Below are positions 17,764 through 26,914 of a DNA stretch of 64,000 nucleotides, one piece after another. The position numbers and the translations under genes were made by a program. Under the pieces are notes generated by a model. That model was not told the origin of the DNA. It made no database searches and saw only the letters and a program-made list of their open reading frames with translations. The first letter of the stretch is position 1, and each line of letters begins with the position of its first letter. The stretch spans positions 1 through 64,000 of the forward strand of contig NZ_VLKG01000003.1 of NCBI RefSeq assembly GCF_007830255.1, written 5' to 3'. The stretch comes from Azomonas agilis (GTDB lineage Bacteria > Pseudomonadota > Gammaproteobacteria > Pseudomonadales > Pseudomonadaceae).

Positions 17764-19542
17764 TTAAGACTCCTCAGTTTGGCTCGGTTTCGCTGCAGAT
17801 TGACCCGCAGCTAAAGCATTTGTAACCTTCGATTTTTGAAGCTCTATATTCTTTTGCTGCCGAGCTCCCAATTCAGCCAGTACAGCCGCTTTAGGGCCAT
17901 AAAGATCAATACCACCATTACTTAACATCATCAGGTAGTCCACCTGTGCCAAAATACCTTGACGATGGGTAATAATAAACAAAGTAGCCTTAGTCGCCTT
18001 CAACTGCTGAATAGCACGAGCTAATGCCATTTCACCCACTTCATCTAAATTAGAGTTTGGCTCATCTAAAACAATTAAGCGGGGCATACCGTAAATCGCT
18101 CGGGCTAAGCCAATACGCTGCCGTTGCCCTCCCGATAAATTAACTCCATCACTACCAATAACAGTGTCATAACCACTGGGAAGTTGCAGAATCATTTCAT
18201 GCACACTGGCCATCTTAGCTGCTTGAATGATTTTTTCTGGATTAGGATCACCAAAGCGGGCAATATTTTCACTAATACTGCCTTCAAATAACTCAATGTC
18301 TTGCGGTAAGTAACCGATGTAGGGGCCTAATTCATGCTTATTCCAATTATTGATATCAGCTCCATCTAAACGCACAACTCCATGTTGCGGAGCCCAGATA
18401 CCCAACAATGCACGAGCTAATGTAGATTTTCCTGAAGCACTGGCTCCCACAATACCTACAACGCTACCCGCTGTTACGGAAAAGCTAATATTTTTAAGGA
18501 TGGGATTGGATATCTTGGCACCTGGAGCTCCAATAATTAATCGCTCAACGGCAACATGCCCCTCTGGTGCGGGCAAAGACATGCGCTCCGGCTCAGCCTG
18601 TAATTGATCCAAAGTTTCATTCAAGCGTTGATACTGATCCCGGGCATTTACAAACCCCTTCCAGCCACCAATGATTTGGTCAATAGGTGCCAGCGCTCTG
18701 CCTAACAAAATAGAGCCTGCCATCATTACGCCTGGGTTAATTTCCTGCTCAATGACCAAATAAGCACCTAGTGCCATAATGAGCGATTGGCTCAAAATAC
18801 GGACTGTCTTTGACAAGGAGCTGACTAAACCTCCTTGATCGCTTGCAGAAGACTGTAACTTTAGAACTTTATTTAAGCGTAGCCTCCAGCGCCGCATTAA
18901 AGTTTGCAACATCCCCATGGATTCAATCACTTCGGCATTACGCAAACTTTTAGTAGTTTGCAAATTAACCGCGATATATTCTTTATTAGCTGCTGCCAAG
19001 CTCTTGGCGGTTAAATACTCATTAAGTACAGCAAACATCAACAACAATAATGCAGCCCCAACAGCAAACCACCCATATAAAGGATGAAATATAAACATAA
19101 CGCTCAAGTAAATAGGCAACCAAGGCACATCAAAAAAAGCCAACAAGCCACTTCCAGTCAAAAACTGCCTTAACCCCGTCAAATCGTTTAAAGGCTGAGC
19201 AGAGGAGTTCATGCCGCCTGTAGCCAAAGCCTGTTTAAAACTAGCCTGATAGACCTCTTTACTTAATAGGAAATCTAACTTATTACTGATTCGCACTAAA
19301 ATACGTGAACGAATCCAGTCCAATAATCCCTTTACCAGCAATAAACCCGTTAAAATCAAAGTCAACATTAATAATGTCGTAAGGCTATAACTGGAAATGA
19401 CTCTATTGAATACCTGCATCATGTATAAGGCAGGAGCAAGCATCAGGGCATTAAGAAAAAAACTGAATATACCTACGCTAATAAAGCTGCCTTTGCACGC
19501 TTTTAAAGCAGCTTTTAGGCTATTTTCCTGTGTGGTACGCAT
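17764..19542 (-). CDS. Type I secretion ABC transporter (PrtD-like)
   Basis: 592 residues. An N-terminal six-helix exporter domain (about 20-310) is followed by the ATPase: GASASGKST (Walker A), LSGGQRQRIGLARA (signature) and LIVLDEPNSNLDE (Walker B). There is no C39 peptidase or C39-like domain in front, as in PrtD/AprD transporters. Their substrates carry uncleaved C-terminal signals. ATG at 19542 is preferred over an in-frame TTG at 19560. It is the first gene of the minus-strand block. The probable substrate is the DUF4214 protein at 23004-24851. Confidence 0.93.
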   Translation of the reverse strand: MRTTQENSLKAALKACKGSFISVGIFSFFLNALMLAPALYMMQVFNRVISSYSLTTLLMLTLILTGLLLVKGLLDWIRSRILVRISNKLDFLLSKEVYQASFKQALATGGMNSSAQPLNDLTGLRQFLTGSGLLAFFDVPWLPIYLSVMFIFHPLYGWFAVGAALLLLMFAVLNEYLTAKSLAAANKEYIAVNLQTTKSLRNAEVIESMGMLQTLMRRWRLRLNKVLKLQSSASDQGGLVSSLSKTVRILSQSLIMALGAYLVIEQEINPGVMMAGSILLGRALAPIDQIIGGWKGFVNARDQYQRLNETLDQLQAEPERMSLPAPEGHVAVERLIIGAPGAKISNPILKNISFSVTAGSVVGIVGASASGKSTLARALLGIWAPQHGVVRLDGADINNWNKHELGPYIGYLPQDIELFEGSISENIARFGDPNPEKIIQAAKMASVHEMILQLPSGYDTVIGSDGVNLSGGQRQRIGLARAIYGMPRLIVLDEPNSNLDEVGEMALARAIQQLKATKATLFIITHRQGILAQVDYLMMLSNGGIDLYGPKAAVLAELGARQQKNIELQKSKVTNALAAGQSAAKPSQTEES

Positions 19543-19581
19543 AAGGTTCAAATAACCCAAGCTGAAAAAGGACGGGGAGCA

Positions 19582-19612
19582 ATTCTATCATCCTAAACTT
19601 TCCAAAGGTCAA
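19582..19612 (-). promoter_or_regulatory. Candidate promoter of the type I secretion/polysaccharide block
   Basis: On the minus strand TTGACC (19607-19612) matches the -35 consensus at five of six positions. It is followed after 18-19 bases by ATAGAA/TAGAAT (19582-19588). Spacing is slightly long. It sits 40 bases before the transporter start and is the only reasonable promoter seen here. Confidence 0.4.
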
Positions 19613-19620
19613 AAGCCTAG

Positions 19621-19650
19621 ATGACATAAAATGCGATAAGACGATGTCAT
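19621..19650. repeat. Inverted repeat ATGACAT-N16-ATGTCAT upstream of the type I secretion block
   Basis: Two perfect 7-bp arms at 19621-19627 and 19644-19650 lie just upstream of the candidate -35 of the minus-strand block. They could be an operator or a hairpin. The rest of the 19561-19844 gap shows nothing else I can support. Confidence 0.3.
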
Positions 19651-19844
19651 TAAGGCATTCTTAGGTGAAAGATATGGGCTGCCCCTATTTTGATTTAAGA
19701 ATAGCCTGAAACCATGGAGCCACCTACGCCCCCAAGATATAGCTTTTAACATCAATACTGTCTTACCTGACATGAATTTCCTTAGTCTATGGATGTATTC
19801 TTAAAGTTCAATAAAGCTAGGCGCGAAAACCTTTATTCCTCAAG

Positions 19845-19866
19845 TGGTATAATGATTCTCATAAGG
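19845..19866 (+). promoter_or_regulatory. Extended -10 promoter overlapped by a Fur-box-like site
   Basis: TGGTATAAT (19845-19853) is an extended -10 element. TATAATGATTCTCATAAG, from 19848, shares the TAATGATTCTCAT core with known Fur sites, 13 of 19 positions with the classical palindrome by my count. Such an overlap would let iron-loaded Fur block transcription of the 33-codon ORF and possibly gpsA. Confidence 0.45.
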
Positions 19867-19875
19867 AAATACCCC

Positions 19876-19977
19876 ATGCAGGTACGGGGGCGTCATAGTG
19901 CATTGAAGCAAGACATCCTGCAAGTTAAGCTCCCTGAAGAATCCCATGCTAGCCTAATGGTTAGCCCTAACGATTGA
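19876..19977 (+). CDS. Candidate 33-residue protein upstream of gpsA
   Basis: An ATG ORF of 33 codons begins MQVRGRHSALKQD and ends SLMVSPND. It starts 23 bases after an extended -10 element and has AAGGAA as a ribosome site with 8-base spacing. It ends 21 bases before gpsA. The protein is hydrophilic, has no membrane segment or Cys, and does not resemble HemP/HmuP or other small iron-regulated proteins I know. The spacing of promoter, ribosome site and ORF makes translation plausible. It might instead be an untranslated leader of gpsA. Confidence 0.35.
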   Translation: MQVRGRHSALKQDILQVKLPEESHASLMVSPND

Positions 19978-19998
19978 CCTAAGCAAGATGGAAAGCTC

Positions 19999-21024
19999 AT
20001 GACAGCAAACTCCGACCCCATTGCCGTACTCGGTGGAGGCAGTTTCGGGACTGCCATCGCTAACCTTTTGGCCGAAAATGGCCAAAGCGTACGCCTGTGG
20101 ATGCGCGATCCAGACCAAGCCGAAGTCATTCGCAACCAACGGATGAATCCTAAATATCTACAGGGTATTCAAATTCATGCAGCGGTAGAGCCCGTCACCC
20201 AGTTGCAAGAAACCCTAGCATCGTGCAGCCTAATTTTTGTCGCACTTCCTTCCAGTGCCTTACGCCAAGCGCTACAACCTTACAGCGCGCAACTGACCCA
20301 TAAAATGCTCATCAGTACCACCAAAGGCATTGAGGCCAAAAGCTTCAAACTGATGAGCCAAATTTTAGAAGAAATCGCCCCCCAAGCACGTATCGGTGTG
20401 ATGTCAGGCCCAAACCTAGCCCGCGAAATTGCAGAGCACGCTCTGACGGCAACCGTTGTGGCTAGCACTGATGAAGCCCTATGCCAAGCAGTTCAGCAGG
20501 TATTGCACGGCCAAACCCTTAGGGTATATGCCAGCCCTGATCGCTTTGGGGTTGAGTTAGGCGGCGCACTGAAAAACGTCTACGCCATCATGGCAGGTAT
20601 GGCCGCCTCCCTAGGAACCGGCGAAAACACCAAGAGCATGCTGATCACCCGTGCTTTGGCTGAAATGACTCGCTTTGCGGTCAAGCTGGGCGCTAACCCT
20701 ATGACCTTTTTGGGCTTGGCCGGCGTTGGCGATCTGATTGTCACCTGTACCTCACCGAAAAGTCGTAATTTCCAAGTAGGTTGGGCCTTAGGTGAGGGAC
20801 TGAGCCTTGAGGAAGCCGTCGAGCGCTTAGGCGAAGTGGCTGAAGGGGTGAACACCCTCAAAGTGCTCAAACAAAAAGCCGAGGAGTTGAACGTCTACAT
20901 GCCCTTAGTTTCTGGGCTGCATGCGGTGCTATTTGAGGGGCGAACCTTAGCTCAAGTCATAGCAGCCTTGATGTGTGCAGAGCCCAAAACGGATGTAGAT
21001 TTTATTTCTTTGGCCGGTTTCTAA
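19999..21024 (+). CDS. gpsA: Glycerol-3-phosphate dehydrogenase [NAD(P)+]
   Basis: Reduces dihydroxyacetone phosphate to sn-glycerol 3-phosphate for phospholipid synthesis, in the cytoplasm. 341 residues, normal length. The Rossmann motif [19 protein letters not shown] is at residues 9-27. The catalytic region includes [23 protein letters not shown] and [15 protein letters not shown] (active-site Lys). [14 protein letters not shown] is the substrate domain signature. The ATG start has GGAAAG five bases upstream. The DUF4389 and sixA genes follow closely, an arrangement common in Pseudomonas relatives. Confidence 0.96.
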   Translation: MTANSDPIAVLGGGSFGTAIANLLAENGQSVRLWMRDPDQAEVIRNQRMNPKYLQGIQIHAAVEPVTQLQETLASCSLIFVALPSSALRQALQPYSAQLTHKMLISTTKGIEAKSFKLMSQILEEIAPQARIGVMSGPNLAREIAEHALTATVVASTDEALCQAVQQVLHGQTLRVYASPDRFGVELGGALKNVYAIMAGMAASLGTGENTKSMLITRALAEMTRFAVKLGANPMTFLGLAGVGDLIVTCTSPKSRNFQVGWALGEGLSLEEAVERLGEVAEGVNTLKVLKQKAEELNVYMPLVSGLHAVLFEGRTLAQVIAALMCAEPKTDVDFISLAGF

Positions 21025-21047
21025 CGACTATTCTCTAAGGAATAACC

Positions 21048-21374
21048 ATGAACCACTCCCCCAAAACAACCCGTATTCAAGAGCGAGAGTCTTTAATTTT
21101 ACGCCTCGTCTGGATGCTGGTGTTTGTTTGTGCTTGGCAGTTAGCTGAACTACTGTTGCTACTGGTCGTTTTGGCTCAGGTGGCTTTGCGCTTGCTCAAT
21201 GGCCAAGTGAACACTGATCTACAAGCCTTCGGTGATAGCCTAAGCCAGTACATTGCACAAATTGGCCGCTTTGGCTGCTTTTCTACCGAGCAAAAACCTT
21301 GGCCCCTGTCTGATTGGCCCCGTCCACGCGGCCCCGTACTGGAATACACCGATCTTCAGAGTAAACGCCCATGA
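21048..21374 (+). CDS. DUF4389 membrane protein
   Basis: 108 residues with two closely spaced hydrophobic segments (about 20-50) and a soluble tail with RFGCFSTEQKPWPLSDWP, typical of the DUF4389 family. The function is unknown. It sits between gpsA (23 bases upstream) and sixA (four-base overlap), so it is almost surely co-transcribed and translationally coupled to sixA. Confidence 0.85.
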   Translation: MNHSPKTTRIQERESLILRLVWMLVFVCAWQLAELLLLLVVLAQVALRLLNGQVNTDLQAFGDSLSQYIAQIGRFGCFSTEQKPWPLSDWPRPRGPVLEYTDLQSKRP

Positions 21375-21829
21375 AACTCTGGTTATTGCGACACGGTGAG
21401 GCTGGCCCTTACCAACCCAAGGATGCTGAACGCCAACTGACTCCACAAGGCATTTGGGAAGCCAGACAAAGCGCCCAACATCTATGCAATCAACCCATTA
21501 ACGCTGTGTTGGTCAGCCCCTACGCCCGCGCTCAACAGACGGCCCAACATCTCTGCTCAGTGCTAACTTATCAGGGCACTGTGGAAACCGTTGACTGGAT
21601 CACCCCTGAGTCTTCTGCAGAGGAGGCTTTACAACATCTGGAGGCTTACACCTCCTATGAGCATATTCTGTTGGTCACTCATCAACCCTTTGTCGGTGAA
21701 CTGGGTGGTCTACTGGTACATGGTAATCGTCAAGAGGCTCTGCCTTTAAAGACTGGCAGCTTGGCGGAATTAGAAGGCGCGGTTCTGGCACGCGGCTTAA
21801 TGCACCTGCGCTCCCTCCGACATCCTTAG
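21371..21829 (+). CDS. sixA: SixA-type phosphohistidine phosphatase
   Basis: 152 residues of the histidine phosphatase (phosphoglycerate mutase-like) fold. LLRHGEAG places the catalytic His at residue 8, with VSPYARAQQTAQHL holding a second Arg and VTHQPFVGEL the second His. E. coli SixA removes phosphate from the His of phosphocarrier proteins such as NPr. It overlaps the DUF4389 gene by ATGA. The substrate here is inferred only from the family. Confidence 0.9.
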   Translation: MKLWLLRHGEAGPYQPKDAERQLTPQGIWEARQSAQHLCNQPINAVLVSPYARAQQTAQHLCSVLTYQGTVETVDWITPESSAEEALQHLEAYTSYEHILLVTHQPFVGELGGLLVHGNRQEALPLKTGSLAELEGAVLARGLMHLRSLRHP

Positions 21830-21898
21830 TGATGAGGTTCCCCGCCCCCTTAGATAGCCTGATACACTGGCTCCAGCCCCTTTCTGGAGATCTTCACT

Positions 21899-22234
21899 AT
21901 GTGTCTATTCTGTAAGATTGCGGCGGGTGAAATCCCAGCCCGTATTCTTTATGAGGACGATCAAGTCGTTGCTTTTCACGATATAGCCCCTCAGGCTCCG
22001 GTCCACTTTTTAGTCATCCCTAAAAAACATATTGCCACCCTCAACGATCTGGATACCGAGGATAAACTCCTCGCTGGGCACATTCTCTTTACCGCCCAAA
22101 GGTTAGCCCGTGAGCTGGGATGTGAGTCGGGGTTTCGGGTGGTCATGAACTGCAATGAACAGGGCGGCCAAACGGTCTACCATATTCACATGCACGTTCT
22201 GGGGCAGCGCCAGATGCATTGGCCTCCGGGCTAA
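21899..22234 (+). CDS. hinT: HIT-family nucleotide-binding protein (HinT-like)
   Basis: 111 residues of the histidine triad fold. It starts CLFCKIAAGEIPARILYEDD and ends VYHIHMHVLG, which is the His-x-His-x-His motif with the nucleophilic middle His. HinT enzymes hydrolyse aminoacyl- or lysyl-AMP and other purine nucleoside phosphoramidates. The ATG has GGAG in good position. It is in the gpsA-coq7 run; a 69-base gap separates it from sixA. Confidence 0.92.
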   Translation: MCLFCKIAAGEIPARILYEDDQVVAFHDIAPQAPVHFLVIPKKHIATLNDLDTEDKLLAGHILFTAQRLARELGCESGFRVVMNCNEQGGQTVYHIHMHVLGQRQMHWPPG

Positions 22235-22295
22235 TCTTTATTTGAACCCTAAACCCCATTCCTGTTTGCCTGCCTAACCGATACCGGAGGCTCCC

Positions 22296-22943
22296 ATGTC
22301 TCAACAACGCCACTACTCCCCTTTAGACCAAGTATTGATCCAAGCCGATGCGGCCCTGCGCACCCTGCTCCCTTTTACCGGCCACACCACCCGCCCCTCT
22401 CCCGCCAAACTTAAAGATGAAACCTTGCTCAGCGACCAAGAAAGCCGCCACGTCGCTGGTTTAATGCGCATTAATCATACTGGCGAAGTCTGCGCCCAAG
22501 GCCTGTACCAAGGACAAGCACTCACCGCACGTCTGCCCCATGTGCGCCAAGCCATGGAGCACGCCGCCGATGAGGAAATTGACCATCTGGCTTGGTGTGA
22601 ACAGCGTATTCGTGAATTGGGTAGCCGCCCAAGCCTGCTTAACCCGATCTTTTACGGTTTATCCTTTGGCATCGGAGCTACAGCGGGCTTAATCAGTGAC
22701 CGAGTGAGCCTAGGTTTTGTGGCTGCGACTGAGGATCAGGTCTGCAAACACTTGGATCATCATCTGAGCCAAATTCCGGTGACAGATGAAAAGTCACGGG
22801 CTATTTTGGAGCAAATGCGTGTAGATGAGGCGCAACACTCCACAACGGCACTCAATGCCGGAGGTCTGCGCTTTCCTGCTCCCGTCAAAATGGGCATGAG
22901 CCTGCTGTCTAAGGTCATGACCTTCAGCACCTACCGCATCTAA
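22296..22943 (+). CDS. coq7: 3-demethoxyubiquinol 3-hydroxylase
   Basis: Di-iron membrane-associated hydroxylase for a late step of ubiquinone synthesis. 215 residues, as in Pseudomonas Coq7. The ferritin-like iron ligands are visible as [35 protein letters not shown] and VDEAQHS (two E-x-x-H pairs plus bridging Glu). The start ATG follows GGAGGCTCCC. Its presence instead of UbiF marks a Coq7-type aerobic ubiquinone pathway. A hairpin follows within 12 bases of the stop. Confidence 0.95.
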   Translation: MSQQRHYSPLDQVLIQADAALRTLLPFTGHTTRPSPAKLKDETLLSDQESRHVAGLMRINHTGEVCAQGLYQGQALTARLPHVRQAMEHAADEEIDHLAWCEQRIRELGSRPSLLNPIFYGLSFGIGATAGLISDRVSLGFVAATEDQVCKHLDHHLSQIPVTDEKSRAILEQMRVDEAQHSTTALNAGGLRFPAPVKMGMSLLSKVMTFSTYRI

Positions 22944-22954
22944 GTTAGGCATTA

Positions 22955-22986
22955 CTTGGAGGGGACTTGTCTGAGCACCCTCCAAG
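22955..22986. terminator. Hairpin between convergent coq7 and the DUF4214 gene
   Basis: A perfect 9-bp stem CTTGGAGGG/CCCTCCAAG (22955-22963 with 22978-22986) lies in the gap between convergent genes. It lacks a T-run, so it is a terminator-like or mRNA-stabilising hairpin and not a classical intrinsic terminator. Confidence 0.5.
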
Positions 22987-23003
22987 CATGACTTAGGTAT
23001 TCG

Positions 23004-24851
23004 TCAGGCGACCCACAAATCGTACTGCACACCCTCGGTATGCTCGTTTGAGAAGTTATTCATCGCCTCTGTCGATTCTGCAAAGGCCATCACCACCTCA
23101 GAACGCTGAGCTCCGTTATTTAGCACCGTATTCCAAAACTCAAAGCCCTCAGTATCAGCCGCGCGCCCTAAAACCTGAGCATATAGCTGACCTACAAAAT
23201 CGGTATTGCTTTGCGCTCCCAAGCCTAACTGCCCCGCTTCGGCAGATTGCAGGAAATAATCAGCCACCTGAGTACGGCTCATTCCGGCCTCTTGCTGATG
23301 CACCCAGTAGCCAATACCTCCGGTATCGCCGTCACGTCCAAACAGCCCATCGTACAGGCGCTCCACATAAGCGGCTTCTGCTGTGGCCTTAAAAGCCGTC
23401 CGTTGCAGTCCTACCTCATCAATATCCAGCAGCACTGTGGTACCTGAGCCTTCGTAAGCAACGGCCAATTGAGGTTTACCACTCAGGCTGTCACTGGCAT
23501 CAATAAACTTAATGATCTCCGGCGCAAAGTTTTCCTCTTCGCTGGAGTCGATGTAGCTCACAAAGCTAGCATGCTCTGGATTGGTGATGTCATACACCAT
23601 GATGCCGCTATCACGCTCCAAACCGATAAAGGCATAGGAGCGCCCGTCGATTTCGCCAATGGCTACCGCCTCGGGCTCAGGGCCTTTGTTATCCGAGCGG
23701 GCATCAAACTCGTCGCCATCCACGTTGAAGGAGTCTGGACGTATGCTGGCAATGGCGCGCTCAAAGTCTTCACCGCTGTCAAACACCAACTGACCTGAAG
23801 CATCAAAGATGCTGAATGAGCGTGATCCGTAGGAGTACAAAGCTTCGTAGAGACCATCACCGTTCACATCACCGTCAATGCTGGAGACGTTTAAACGGCC
23901 CAGATTTTCATTGGCCTGCAAGCTGGCCGCATCCGGGAATACACTGGGATCTAAACTGATGTCCTTAACTCGAACATTCTCGCCCCGGTCATCGCCTTCA
24001 TTGGCGGTCACGAAGTAGGTGGTTCCGTCCACAGAGTAGCTGGCAATGGCATCCGGCATGCGAAGCCCTTGCACCGGCCAATTGGCGATGTTGATGCCAT
24101 CGTCCCGATCCGAAGCATCCAAAGCGTTGCCAATAACACTGTGATCCACAGTACCCAGCGGTAGTAAGCCCGAAATACTCAGGCTGGCCATGTCGATGGT
24201 CAGTACGCTGTTGGCTTCTTGCAAGGTGACGAAGGCGGTTTGGCCATCAGGCGAGAAGGCAATGTACTCTGGCTCAAAGTCTTCAGAAGCTTTTTGACCG
24301 GGGAAAATCCGTACACCTTGAGCCCGCAAAGTATCCTCCTGACCATCGAACTGGGTCAGGTTCAGCTCAGTATGGGTGGCATTTAACACGCCTTGGCTCA
24401 AATCAATGATGGAAATGGAGCCCGGATTGTTTTCACCGTTACTGCTCGGCTCCCCTTCGTTAGCCACAAACACTTTGCTACCATCAGGAGAGAAAGTCAC
24501 CATATCCGGGCCATAGCCTACGGATACGGTATTCAATAACTGACCGGCTAGGTTAAAGAAGGCCACCACGCCCGGCTCTAAGGCGGTTGTTTCGCCGGTG
24601 GTTAGGCTACGGCTGACAGCAGCTACGATCAGGCCGCCCGATACTGCTACTGAGTTAAGGCCCACCACATGATCAATGCCGTTTACATTGGCCTCGCTCA
24701 CCTTAGCACCGGTAACAGCATTAAATACATCAATGCGCTCCTCAGCGCCATTGGTCACAAACACTAAGCCGTTTTCGACCGCTACGACCTCTGACCCTGC
24801 ACTCCCTGAGCCACTGTCAAAGCGCTGATATACCGAAGTTTTAAATGACAT
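23004..24851 (-). CDS. Choice-of-anchor I protein with C-terminal DUF4214, probable type I secretion substrate
   Basis: 615 residues. Residues about 1-480 form a beta-propeller of the choice-of-anchor I type (VTFSPDGSKVFVANEGEPSS, EYIAFSPDGQTAFVTLQEAN, FVTANEGDDRGE), with several Asp/Asn-rich loops that may bind calcium. Residues about 490-600 carry two DUF4214-like units (YDGLFGRDGDTGGIGYW, then AQVLGRAADTEGFEFWN). DUF4214 is frequent at the ends of type I secreted proteins. There is no N-terminal signal peptide, and the protein ends QYDLWVA, an acidic residue followed by hydrophobic ones, as in PrtD-type secretion signals. The ATG has GGGAGG six bases upstream. Catalytic function is unknown. 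Confidence 0.8.
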   Translation of the reverse strand: MSFKTSVYQRFDSGSGSAGSEVVAVENGLVFVTNGAEERIDVFNAVTGAKVSEANVNGIDHVVGLNSVAVSGGLIVAAVSRSLTTGETTALEPGVVAFFNLAGQLLNTVSVGYGPDMVTFSPDGSKVFVANEGEPSSNGENNPGSISIIDLSQGVLNATHTELNLTQFDGQEDTLRAQGVRIFPGQKASEDFEPEYIAFSPDGQTAFVTLQEANSVLTIDMASLSISGLLPLGTVDHSVIGNALDASDRDDGINIANWPVQGLRMPDAIASYSVDGTTYFVTANEGDDRGENVRVKDISLDPSVFPDAASLQANENLGRLNVSSIDGDVNGDGLYEALYSYGSRSFSIFDASGQLVFDSGEDFERAIASIRPDSFNVDGDEFDARSDNKGPEPEAVAIGEIDGRSYAFIGLERDSGIMVYDITNPEHASFVSYIDSSEEENFAPEIIKFIDASDSLSGKPQLAVAYEGSGTTVLLDIDEVGLQRTAFKATAEAAYVERLYDGLFGRDGDTGGIGYWVHQQEAGMSRTQVADYFLQSAEAGQLGLGAQSNTDFVGQLYAQVLGRAADTEGFEFWNTVLNNGAQRSEVVMAFAESTEAMNNFSNEHTEGVQYDLWVA

Positions 24852-25058
24852 GCACGGCCTCCCGAACCATCGACTCTAAGACAGAACCACACCCACAGCA
24901 GGGCGTAGACATAAGTCGGGAAGATTAGGGAGGCTAGATGACAGTCTATTGACAGAGGCACTGCCCCATAAGCCTTTGACACATTAGGAGAAATTTATTA
25001 TTCAAGAACCCAGTCTCACCCGTGCCCAAGCCTAAAGGAGTTTAAGTGCCTTCCCAGT

Positions 25059-25424
25059 CTAGGATTTATGTGGCTTAGTGGCTGCCACAATGGAAATTTC
25101 TACACGCACTTCTGGCGCATAGAGTTTTGCCTCCACCGTTGTACGAGCGGGAGCAGCTCCTGATGGAAGCCAAGCGTCCCAGACCTCATTCATACCCGCA
25201 TAATCCTGAGCAATATCCTTAAGATAAATAGTTGCAGACAGTAAATGCTTTTTATCGGTACCGGCCTCGGCTAAAAACTGATCAATATTAGCCAGCGTTT
25301 CCCGAGTTTGCTGGCGGATATCCCCGCGCAAATCCTCAGCCAACTGGCCGGACAAATAAACAGTACCGTTATGAATCACTACTTCACTGTAGCGGGTGAT
25401 GGTATGTAATCGACAAATCGTCAT
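25059..25424 (-). CDS. ridA: RidA-family enamine/imine deaminase
   Basis: 121 residues of the YjgF/YER057c/UK114 fold. It has YLSGQLAEDLRGDIRQQ, then LLSATIYLKDI, and APARTTVEAKLYAPEVRVEI holding the conserved Arg that binds the substrate carboxylate. Such proteins hydrolyse reactive 2-imino acids to 2-keto acids. It lies 23 bases downstream of dadA, whose reaction releases imino acids, so the pair likely works in sequence. Members of this family vary in activity, so strict RidA specificity is inferred. Confidence 0.88.
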   Translation of the reverse strand: MTICRLHTITRYSEVVIHNGTVYLSGQLAEDLRGDIRQQTRETLANIDQFLAEAGTDKKHLLSATIYLKDIAQDYAGMNEVWDAWLPSGAAPARTTVEAKLYAPEVRVEISIVAATKPHKS

Positions 25425-25447
25425 GGGGACTCCCTATTCCTTATTGT

Positions 25448-26713
25448 TTATGCACAACCACAGCCGTAACGGGATAAACCTAACCCGTCCATACTGATAG
25501 AAGTGGGCTTTTGCGTCAGCACATCCGCCAGTAATCGTGCCGAACCACAGGCCATTGTCCAGCCTAAGGTTCCATGTCCGGTATTAAGGTAAAGATTGTT
25601 AAAACGGGTTGGGCCTAAAATCGGTGGGCCATCGGGGGTAGCGGGGCGCAAAGCCGTCCAGAAGTCTGAGCGCTCAGGGTCGCCGCCGCCGGGGAATAGA
25701 TCCATTACCACTTTTTCCAAGGTTTTATGGCGACGCGGATCTAATCCCAAATCATATCCGGCTATTTCAGCCATACCACCCACGCGAATTCGTTGATCAA
25801 AGCGTGTAATGGCCACCTTATAAGTTTCATCCAATACGGTGGATACCGGAGCCTTGTTGGGATCTAGGATCGGTAAGGTTAAGGAGTAGCCTTTTAAAGG
25901 ATAAATGGGGAGTTTAATGCCAATGGGCTCTAACAGATTGGGGCTGTAACTGCCCAGAGCAACCACATAGTAGTCTGCTTGTTCCAACTGGTTACTGATC
26001 CACACACCTTGAATCCGATCCCCATCCAGCTCTAAACGCTGGATATCCTGACTGAAGCGAAACTCGACCCCAGCTTTAATGGCTAACTCCGCTAAATTGC
26101 GGGTAAAGAGGTGACAATCTCCGGTTTCATCATGGGGCAACCGTAAACCACCCACCAACTTATCGGACACCGCCGCTAAGGCAGGTTCAACACGCACCAA
26201 CCCTTGGGCATCCAATAGCTCATAGGGAACCCCCGCTCGGTCTAGGATGGCAATATCCCGCGCCGCCGCATCCACCTGATCTTGGGTACGAAACACTTGG
26301 GTTGTCCCCAATTGACGGCCTTCGTAACCAATGCCCGTTTCAGCCCGTAGCTCATCCAAACAATCGCGGCTGTATTCAGACAGGCGCACCATACGTTCTT
26401 TATTAATGGCATAGCGCTTAGCAGTACAGTTGCGCAGCATCCGAGCCATCCACAGATACTGGCGTATGTCTGAGGTCAAACGAATGGCTAGGGGTGCATG
26501 TTCTTGCACTAACCATTTCAAGGCTTTAAGAGGAACACCGGGAGCAGCCCAAGGTGCCGCATAACCGGGAGAAATTTGTCCTGCGTTGGCAAAGCTGGTT
26601 TCCATCGCCGGCGCTTGTTGCCGATCCGCAACCACCACCTCCAGTCCTGCACGGGCTAAATAATAGGCGGTCGTAGTTCCAATAACTCCACTACCTAACA
26701 CCAATACACGCAT
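25448..26713 (-). CDS. dadA: D-amino acid dehydrogenase (FAD, small subunit type)
   Basis: 421 residues. Oxidises D-alanine and other D-amino acids to imino acids, passing electrons to the respiratory chain at the inner membrane. [20 protein letters not shown] is the FAD-binding N-terminus, and [20 protein letters not shown] is the C-terminal signature. ATG 26713 has a strong AGGAGG-type ribosome site, so the in-frame extension to 27046 is rejected. The last residues, including CGCA, are a short tail. No alr/dadX racemase is in the window. ridA follows on the same message. Confidence 0.94.
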   Translation of the reverse strand: MRVLVLGSGVIGTTTAYYLARAGLEVVVADRQQAPAMETSFANAGQISPGYAAPWAAPGVPLKALKWLVQEHAPLAIRLTSDIRQYLWMARMLRNCTAKRYAINKERMVRLSEYSRDCLDELRAETGIGYEGRQLGTTQVFRTQDQVDAAARDIAILDRAGVPYELLDAQGLVRVEPALAAVSDKLVGGLRLPHDETGDCHLFTRNLAELAIKAGVEFRFSQDIQRLELDGDRIQGVWISNQLEQADYYVVALGSYSPNLLEPIGIKLPIYPLKGYSLTLPILDPNKAPVSTVLDETYKVAITRFDQRIRVGGMAEIAGYDLGLDPRRHKTLEKVVMDLFPGGGDPERSDFWTALRPATPDGPPILGPTRFNNLYLNTGHGTLGWTMACGSARLLADVLTQKPTSISMDGLGLSRYGCGCA

Positions 26714-26914
26714 GTTTCCTCCTGCCCAAGCGTTATAAATATCCTGTGGTCTGCAGAATACTGGCTCAGTGTAGAAACAGCCATGCCAGAATACTTTATT
26801 AAAATCAATCCCAATCTTTAATTTATCGTCTAAGTGTGCAACAAGGCTTGGGAGTCTCTTTGCTTTTTCTGGCAGCAGGTTAGAATGCCTTCCCGGTATG
26901 CAGATAACAGGTTT

